In this document: one piece after another, positions 56,657 to 64,000 of the stretch
Layout: the number at the start of each line of letters is the position of its first letter
Position numbering within the stretch: position 1 is the first letter of the stretch
From: Naematelia aurantialba
Lineage: Eukaryota > Basidiomycota > Tremellomycetes > Tremellales > Naemateliaceae
DNA length: 64,000 bases
NCBI GenBank assembly: GCA_021527695.1
Contig: JAKFAO010000003.1
Coordinates: 2,046,001-2,110,000 of the forward strand
Reading direction: 5' to 3'
The notes under the pieces: model-generated
Seen by the model: only the letters and a program-made list of their open reading frames with translations
Told to the model about the DNA's origin: nothing
Databases searched by the model: none
Position numbers and translations under genes: made by a program

Positions 56657-56985
56657 CTGCGTGACGTCGTTGTGATGAGGATAGAAGCGCGCATTGTGCG
56701 AGTTGAGCTTCTCCTCTTAGCCGTCATTCATGATAATCATCGCTCTCAGCGAGGGGCCGACAGGCGTAGACTGGGTCTGCTATGTTTGCATTACAATGGT
56801 AAACCGCCTCTGCCACACGCCGACACGCAGGGGGATTTGCCACTCGCTCCCTTCACGCGTTTCCCTTGAAGACCGAGGAAGTCTTGAGACTCCGGGGACT
56901 GGAAGAGGCCACAACATACTTGTGTGCGACTGCCTCGTTGGATGTTTTGCGTTCGACTCACCCCCACCATCAGTGACTCACGATA
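56657..56985. other. Intergenic stretch before the orphan pair
   Basis: 329 bases; no gene recognised. Confidence 0.4.
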
Positions 56986-58192
56986 ATGTCCCTTGCCCCT
57001 ATGGACTCGAACGCTTTACTCGAAAAGATAACCCGTTTCGGACAAAACACGCAGGTCGTCGACGAGCTGAATTCGAGTACCCGTAGGCCGAGCTTTTGGG
57101 TCCATGACGATTCCGAGGCAGGCCGTACTGCTCGCGCCTCGCCTCAGTTTGCGAGTGATCTCGTAAGAGAGACTGCGCGTAGTCACACTATACGCTCGTG
57201 TTTTAGTCTAACCTCATTCGAATGTCAACCGTTGTCACAAACAAACAACGATCGACAGGTACTCGACATCAAAATTTCTTACGATCCCAAAGACAGCGAC
57301 ATGCTTGCCCTGATCCAGAAAGTAAAGTCTGGCCAGTCGTCGCTATTCCAAGCCGTGGAACGTCATGCTTGGGTGCAGTTGTACGCCTGGCCGGATGAAG
57401 ACGAAACACGCCCCAACGAGTTGGTTGACCGAATGCGTGCGCCAATCGTCACGGCCCTAGCTGACGAGTTGACCGAAGCGACGGAACGCGCCTTGACACA
57501 GGTTTCCAACCAGCGATGCTGGATGTCGGCCGTCGATACCTCAGACAGAGCCGAGAAATTCTACCAATTCGTGGATGATAAGACCAGGTGGATTTCCCCA
57601 AGAGGTTTCTGCCAGAAAATAGGCAGACTGCGCCTACAGCTGGCGTCTGACACGGGGCAATTCTGGAAATTTGTCATTTCCTCGATTTCGATCTCCTCGC
57701 TGGAGAGTAGTGGCTCCGCGAGAGGCAATTCGCGTCCTCCAGACCTACATCTCGAACCGGGAGCCTCCTTGTATTCGGCAGTTCTATTCTTACCCCACTG
57801 GCTTAGCTGCGAGGAAGGACAGCGCGCGGTCGCTGAACACACCGACGGGTATCCTCCGCGTAGGTCATTGGTTCTATCCCGACTCCACCTCGTCACAGAG
57901 GCATAACTTCTCGCAGCGCACGGACCATTTAGGTTCACAATCACCGTCGTACTTGTCTGCTTTATCTGGCCATGGAGCAATACTTGACGTTCAAGACGCG
58001 AGTGTGGTCCCGATGATTGTTCTGGGAGCGTTAGCGTACGAAACCGTCCGAAGCCCCCCTTGCACCAAACGTTCTGCGTCTCTCCAAAGGATCAAGCGCC
58101 AGAGCACTTCTCACGTCAGAGCTTCTTTCCACTTTCAAGCCCAATCCATCCGGCGTTTGATCCGCCCTTCTTTTCAGGGAGCAAACTGGTGA
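56986..58192 (+). CDS. Orphan protein, first of two tandem paralogues (splicing uncertain)
   Basis: No known family. ATG at 56986 gives MSLAPMDSNALLEKITRFGQ. A 96-base intron (57163-57258) removes an odd Ser/Thr/Arg segment. A second tentative intron (57771-57813, donor GTATTC) would join exon 57259-57770 to 57814-58192 for 355 residues; without it the frame ends at 57906 and the downstream frame is lost. Residues VLDIKISYDPKDSDM, ERHAWVQLYAWPDED, MSAVDTSDRAEKFYQFVDDK and HWFYPDSTSSQRHN align in the same order with the next gene. The domain is alpha-helical in appearance, soluble and without signal or cysteine clusters. If the second intron is not real, this is a frameshifted copy of the next gene. 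Confidence 0.5.
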
Positions 58193-58730
58193 TGTTGCTT
58201 CGTGTCTAGACTCGGTCCATGACGTTGGCGAAACCTGTCCTTTGTCCCGTCTCTGCCATGATGGACAAAGGCGAAGACCCTCACGTAAGGTACCTCTAGA
58301 ACCTGGCGCTCAGCACGGTGGAGCCTCTTCGACTTCTGCCCGAATCGTAGAGTATTCCTTGGTACTTGGCAAGGCCTCGAATCTACCCTCAGGAAGAACG
58401 TCAGCTTACTGTTTTGTACATCCTTCTAAGAACGTCATGAAGCGAATACGGCACGCCGTTTACCGATCAATTCGGGGCACAACGTCCACCATGATTTGTA
58501 GCTCACATCCTCGGTCATTGGAAATGCTCCTTGCTCGATCCTGAGCGGAATTTCATCTATTGGTCAAATCATCGGCCTTCCAGGAGGGCTTTCACAAGGC
58601 GTCTGTGTGCATAAGAGTCAGCCGCTCATAGGGGTTTGTTCAAGCATCTCTCCACACAATCCACTACATTCAATAGCATTCAAGCCAAAGCCCTTTTGGA
58701 ACCGGCTAAGCACGGATCTTATCCATCACC
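58193..58730. other. Spacer between the two orphan genes
   Basis: 538 bases. Weak short frames only; no clear remnant of either paralogue could be recognised by eye. Confidence 0.4.
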
Positions 58731-60044
58731 ATGAGTTCATCCCATCACTCGGGCGATGAATCGGTCGCTGAATCGGACATGGACTCTTCGCCGGGCCCAT
58801 CCCAGATCATGGACATGGCCCCGTCAATGGATTCGTCCGTGACCGCAGTTAACATAGGCTTGGCACCGTCGGTGTCATCGTTCAACATGGGAGAGGCTCT
58901 CAACCCTGAGCTTCTATCCAAGTTGGAGTCGGTCATGGACAAATTGACCCTGGTGGCAAAAAATGCAGAGACCATCGCCGCTCTTCAAGGTCGCCACTCG
59001 GCAGGAGCGCAGGATCACATCTCTGCCACCACTCAGACCAGCACCTCTGCCCCCGCTCAGACCAGCAGAGATGCCTATACCATTTTGCGCAATGCCGCTG
59101 AGACTACCATACAGGACGGTTTGAAGAGGAATATCACCTGGATGGACGCACCCATCTCAGGTAACAACGGCCTAGAAGACGATGATGCACGGCTGCTCAC
59201 AGTGAGAGTGCCCGTACCCCCCAGCTGGAGTATCCAGGAGAGACGCGCCTTGGTCGACCACATGTTCGATCAGGTCAACTCTGCGGTGGCCGAACAGTTC
59301 TGGCTGAGCTTCAGCAGGCCGATCGACTCGTTATCGACTGCCGGACACCAGAGAATTCTGGTGACCGAAACTATCCACTCTGTCTTGAAGGAAAAGCTGC
59401 TTGAGAATCTCGACGACATTCTCACCAGGCCGCCGGGAGATGACCACCCCAGCTGGTCCGTTGCCATGGAGGACCCAAGTGACGCCAAAGTGCTGTCAGA
59501 CTGGGTTGAAGCTACCCTTTCACGCCCGAAGCGATTTGTTCCCGACCTCCAATGGAATCTCAAAAGGAAAGTCTTCGAACCGATCTGCTTCAAACTAGAC
59601 AGTCTCGATGATCTCCTCCGCGAGCAACAGGCGAGGATTGGAGACATGGCCGGGACCGAGGAGGAACGGAAACAAGCCGAAGCGTCCGCCAGCTCGGTTC
59701 AGCTGCTGCATTCTCCTCTCGAGCTGTTCACCGCACTTGTGCTTCAGGAAACGTCCGGCCATATTGAGAATATATGGAAAACGGTCCACCCGACCCAGTT
59801 TGGCCACCCCAGTCTCAACCAGTATGTCTCACATGTGCAGCTGCACGCCGTCTCTACGCACTTTGGACCGGGTGAGTACCCGTTGTGGTTTGTCAACCCC
59901 TGCACCGGTATCTCAGTTCCGCACAATCAGCAACCAACGCCCCACAACACGATCGAGCTCTCAGAGGAACCTACTGACGCGACTCTGCTGAACAATGTGC
60001 TCTGGACCAAGATCGACCAGGATCGCGTCAGTCGCGGCAGTTAG
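58731..60044 (+). CDS. Orphan intronless protein, second of two tandem paralogues
   Basis: A single uninterrupted 437-codon frame, unusual among the intron-rich neighbours. An acidic Ser/Met-rich start (MSSSHHSGDESVAESDMDSS) precedes a short helix (LLSKLESVMDKLTLVAKNAE), a Thr/Ser-rich linker (SATTQTSTSAPAQTS) and a helical body. The body reads LLTVRVPVPPSWSIQERRAL, VAEQFWLSFSRPIDSL, WSVAMEDPSDAKVLSDWVEA, FVPDLQWNLKRKVFEPI, ELFTALVLQETSGHIENIW and LWFVNPCTGISVPHN. No transposase, gag, kinase or transporter motif was recognised. The ordered similarity to the preceding gene indicates duplication. It may be lineage-specific, or a retrocopy given the absence of introns. No function is proposed. 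Confidence 0.75.
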   Translation: MSSSHHSGDESVAESDMDSSPGPSQIMDMAPSMDSSVTAVNIGLAPSVSSFNMGEALNPELLSKLESVMDKLTLVAKNAETIAALQGRHSAGAQDHISATTQTSTSAPAQTSRDAYTILRNAAETTIQDGLKRNITWMDAPISGNNGLEDDDARLLTVRVPVPPSWSIQERRALVDHMFDQVNSAVAEQFWLSFSRPIDSLSTAGHQRILVTETIHSVLKEKLLENLDDILTRPPGDDHPSWSVAMEDPSDAKVLSDWVEATLSRPKRFVPDLQWNLKRKVFEPICFKLDSLDDLLREQQARIGDMAGTEEERKQAEASASSVQLLHSPLELFTALVLQETSGHIENIWKTVHPTQFGHPSLNQYVSHVQLHAVSTHFGPGEYPLWFVNPCTGISVPHNQQPTPHNTIELSEEPTDATLLNNVLWTKIDQDRVSRGS

Positions 60045-60175
60045 GTGATTGCTTCATCCAATAACGACATGCTCCAGACTTTTATGTACGTATCATACTT
60101 TCATACGAGATCTGGTGAGATATGCGACGAGATGTAATGATGCTTCATGCCTGTTGTGGAGGATACAGTACGTGC

Positions 60176-61564
60176 TCAATCGATCTTGTAGACCAGCTTC
60201 TTCCCCGAGACCTTTCCGTCCTACCTGGAATCAGCCTGGTCCGCATTCGAGTATTTGCAAACTGACCTTCATCTCCTGCCAACCGTCGACAATGTCCTCC
60301 AAGCCGCCACGAAGCACCACGGGGTTGGCCCGGATGCCGTACTCTGTGATCAATTCTGGCGTCTTTTGCCACACCTGCACTCCGAATGAGCGGTCCGTCG
60401 GGCTCGCAGGCAGATCCCATGCCCCGATCTTGAACGCCTATCACCAAGTTCATCGCTTGTCCAGATATCGGGAAAAACGACACAACGTACCTTGCCCAGA
60501 AGAGTGTACCCCAATGTGTCATCGACAATCTCGACGTCTTTCCTGATTTCCTTGACCCCTTCACCAGCAGGCAAGATACCGTTCAACCGTCCGCCGTTTA
60601 CGCCAAATCCACCCAGAGCAATCTCCCAGCTGGAGCCTGATGAAATGGTGTCCAGGCCTCGCTGGAGCGTTCCGCCGGTGATACGCTTGATCTCGGCAGA
60701 CGCGACAGCACCGTCATGGTAGTCGACTGTGTCATCGGCCCCAAACGATTTGACAAGGTCGAAGTTGCCTGGTGAACAAACAGCGACTACTTTATAGCCC
60801 ATCGCCTTGGCAAGCTGTACTGCGAAGAGACCGACTGAAGACGACCCCCCGTAGACCAAGAACTGAACACAATCAGCCATCGGCCTCGCGAGAACAGAAC
60901 AAACAACTCGGACATACCCAGGTATTGCTAGGAACCTTGGCCGGCGGAAACTGTTGCCCCTGGCTCAGGATCAAAGTCTGATGGTCGTCAACTCCCGATC
61001 ATGGCCTGGCAACAGATGAGAACACACCTGGCAAGCGGTGACCCATCCAATACCGAATGTGGCGGCATCCTCCATCTTGGTTCCCTCTGGTACCTTGAAC
61101 ACCAAGTCGCTCTCCGCCTTGGTGTACTGAGCATGCGAGCCCTTGTCTGGGCGCAGACCGCCGTGCACCACCCCAGCAACTTTGTCGCCGATCTGGAGAG
61201 GGACAGCGAGGTCCGTGCCGAGGGACACCACGGTACCTGAAAAGTCGCAACCGAAGATGACGCCCGGGGGCGACAACCACGCAGAGTGTTTCCAGTCGGT
61301 GGGGTTCTGCAATGTCAGGACGCGTCAGCTTGCACCTGGGAGAGGATCGGGCCGTACATACCTGCGCTACGTATTCAACTTTGATGAGCACCTCATTGGC
61401 ATCGAGTTGCGGAATGGGAACTTCCCGGACCGACGCCTTTTTCTCCTGGTGGGACATTAGCCAATACATCTGTCTGGACAAGGATCTTGTCAGTGGCTGC
61501 ATGTGCCACCCACCTTGTCATCCTGGACAAACGCCTTCATGGTTTTTGGGATGGATGGCGACAT
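60176..61564 (-). CDS. Zinc-type MDR oxidoreductase (trans-enoyl reductase/quinone reductase-like)
   Basis: NADPH-dependent medium-chain reductase of the fungal ToxD/trans-enoyl reductase-like group. Seven exons (61564-61514, 61469-61362, 61306-61028, 60977-60918, 60862-60491, 60437-60267, 60220-60176) give 361 residues. Motifs are VREVPIPQLDANEVLIKVEY, NPTDWKHSAWLSPPGVIFGC, DFSGTVVSLG, GDKVAGVVHGG, FGIGWVTACQ, the nucleotide site VYGGSSSVGLFAVQLAKAMG, and FGADDTVDYHDG. There are no zinc-ligand Cys clusters. The C-terminus LEDIVDGWQEMKDGKVSGKK is typical. Such enzymes occur both as housekeeping reductases and in secondary-metabolite loci; nothing here decides which. Confidence 0.9.
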
Positions 61565-61911
61565 TTCGAGAGCAGTTTCGCCTGGTTTTCGAGCAGAGAC
61601 TGTTTAGCGAACCGCGCTGGGCTCTACGTATACGTATCTAATATATATGTCACATCCAGCACTCAGACAAAAAGACTCGTTACCTATGTGTCAGCCCACG
61701 GCGATTGACTTTACACTCGACAAACCTCCACTCGAGAACTGTCCGGATTTCTCGGACACGGTGTTCGAGTTAGGCTCGCCAGCCCTCCTAACTGATATTG
61801 CACGCCTACTAACATTGTTGCGCGCCTACTTCTCTTGATTTCTTTGAACATCTCTTCGTTTCCTCTTGCTCGCTGCTTTACCCTTTGGCGACAGAGACAC
61901 ATCATAGCAGC
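61565..61911. other. Divergent promoter region, MDR reductase and mL41
   Basis: 347 bases between divergent start codons; nothing specific recognised. Confidence 0.45.
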
Positions 61912-62710
61912 ATGTGGTTCACGGAACCCCTGCTCGGCGCTTCCAGATTACGGTGGACGACCAAGATGGGGAATGTACACTACTACAAGGGTGAGTCTGG
62001 CTTGCCGTCTCTCGCTTGCTGCTACTCTTACACTTACTTGCACCCGTCGCACCCGTCTGTCGCCCTGACCCCATACGCCGTTCTCTCCTCGTCTGACGCC
62101 CGTCGTGATGGTAAGTGGAAAGACTAACAGTACACAGGAACACGGCAAGCGTTCGTTCCGGGAGAAGGACGAAGGACGGGCCTCCCAGGCAGACACTTGA
62201 TCCGAGGAAAGGGAAAGTTCAAGGTCGACGACCGCCTTGTTCGATATTACGTCTCGCCAGGAGCCGAGGCTCTCGCCAATACAGACGTACGTCAAACCTA
62301 CCACCCTGGAGACTCAGACTCCACTCACCTCTTTCCATATCCCCACTTTGCCGTCCCGAACCGCACAGAGCACTGACCCTGATCCGCCGAAATAGTTGAA
62401 GCCCTACGTGCATCGAACCGAGATGGTGCCGAAACTCACATACCTTGGCACACTAGACGAGGTCATCGCGGCCCAGCTCGCAGCGCGAGAGCGAAGAAGA
62501 TCACGGCATTCAGGCAACCTCGAGCCCAAACAGAGGCAGGCACTGATCGCGGAGCAGAGACGTGAGATGTGGAACAGCATGGCGGAACAATTCCCTGCAG
62601 AGTTGCCAGAGGAGTATGCTTCAGATCATGACAGCGAGGTCGAGGGCGAAGTCAAGGATGCGGCGAGGGAGGAGGCCAAGCAGGATAGCACCGTCGACAC
62701 TATGCAATAG
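61912..62710 (+). CDS. MRPL27: Mitochondrial large-subunit ribosomal protein mL41 (Mrpl27)
   Basis: Component of the mitochondrial large ribosomal subunit. Exons 61912-61990, 62138-62286 and 62396-62710 give 180 residues. The core LRWTTKMGNVHYYKGTRQAF, VPGEGRRTGLPGRHLIRGKG and KVDDRLVRYYVSPGAEAL is strongly typical, followed by LKPYVHRTE. The C-terminal extension is charged and acidic (ASDHDSEVEGEVKDAAREEA). No cleavable presequence is obvious beyond MWFTEPLLGASR. Confidence 0.94.
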
Positions 62711-62950
62711 CCAGCGGACTGATCATGCACCATCTTGCATTGTAGATCTCGTCTGCCTGCTCTGCGGCTCGGGAGTCGACCAGTGCTGTCTGATGCCTTT
62801 CGCCGACAGCCAGTCGTCAGACGCGACCGATCGCGGCTTCTCATTGCTCAAAGACCTAGTTTCTTCCATCGTCTGCCTGGACATGACAGCTCGCTTGGCA
62901 GCGCACCTCTGCACAGTACGGGCGGAACCCAAGTTTGACATGCATATTGC
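62711..62950. other. Convergent intergenic stretch (mL41 / SEC23)
   Basis: 240 bases between two convergent stop codons; no feature seen. Confidence 0.45.

Positions 62951-64000
<1,050 letters not shown>

Overview
This is a nuclear chromosome segment of a fungus, most likely a basidiomycete yeast of the Tremellomycetes type. The inference rests on GC-rich, densely packed genes, many GT-AG introns of only about 34-120 bases with CTGAC-like branch sites close to the 3' splice site, very small exons, and typical basidiomycete families (a CPL1-like secreted cysteine-rich protein, a fungal GCNA/SprT protease, a PSDC-type decarboxylase). There are no bacterial operons, no CRISPR array and no convincing RNA gene. 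No species is claimed. Splice sites were deduced by hand from frame continuity and family resemblance; exon lists are given where the phases closed exactly.

Layout. 0-9 kb: 3'-truncated mitochondrial GatB (-), alcohol dehydrogenase (+), an unusual block of 8-base tandem repeats, a GCNA-like SprT protease (-) and a PRELI/UPS lipid-transfer protein (+). 9-22 kb: Golgi GDP-mannose transporter (-), SPX-RING protein (-) and a large Ssd1/Dis3L2-family RNB protein (+). 22-33 kb: a mitochondrial protein possibly related to bL9m (-), CLYBL-type citramalyl-CoA lyase (+), RPAP2/Rtr1 CTD phosphatase (-), an SLC25 carrier (+) and the AFG1 ATPase (-). 33-48 kb: kinesin-5 (+), secreted CPL1-like protein (-), a gene-poor stretch with a possible LTR remnant, a D-2-hydroxyacid dehydrogenase (+), STRAP WD40 protein (-), Sm-D1 (+) and the oligosaccharyltransferase Swp1/ribophorin II subunit (+). 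48-64 kb: a PsiD-like PSD-family decarboxylase (-), a PIN-like (AEC) transporter joined in frame to an SLC25 carrier (-), aldo-keto reductase (+), tartrate/D-malate dehydrogenase-type enzyme (+), two related orphan genes in tandem (+), an MDR oxidoreductase (-), mitochondrial ribosomal mL41 (+) and the 3' part of SEC23 (-).

How they fit together. Most are unrelated housekeeping genes in divergent or convergent pairs. Mitochondrial functions are over-represented (GatB, PRELI, CLYBL, two carriers, AFG1, mL41, bL9m-like), and secretory and glycosylation functions recur (GDP-mannose transporter, OST subunit, SEC23, CPL1-like). The 48-62 kb part has an accessory flavour: decarboxylase, transporter fusion, three oxidoreductases and an orphan pair.

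Most worth a second look: the AEC-SLC25 in-frame fusion, the orphan tandem paralogues, the PsiD-like decarboxylase, the intact nuclease signature in the Ssd1-like protein, and the perfect 35-copy 8-mer array.
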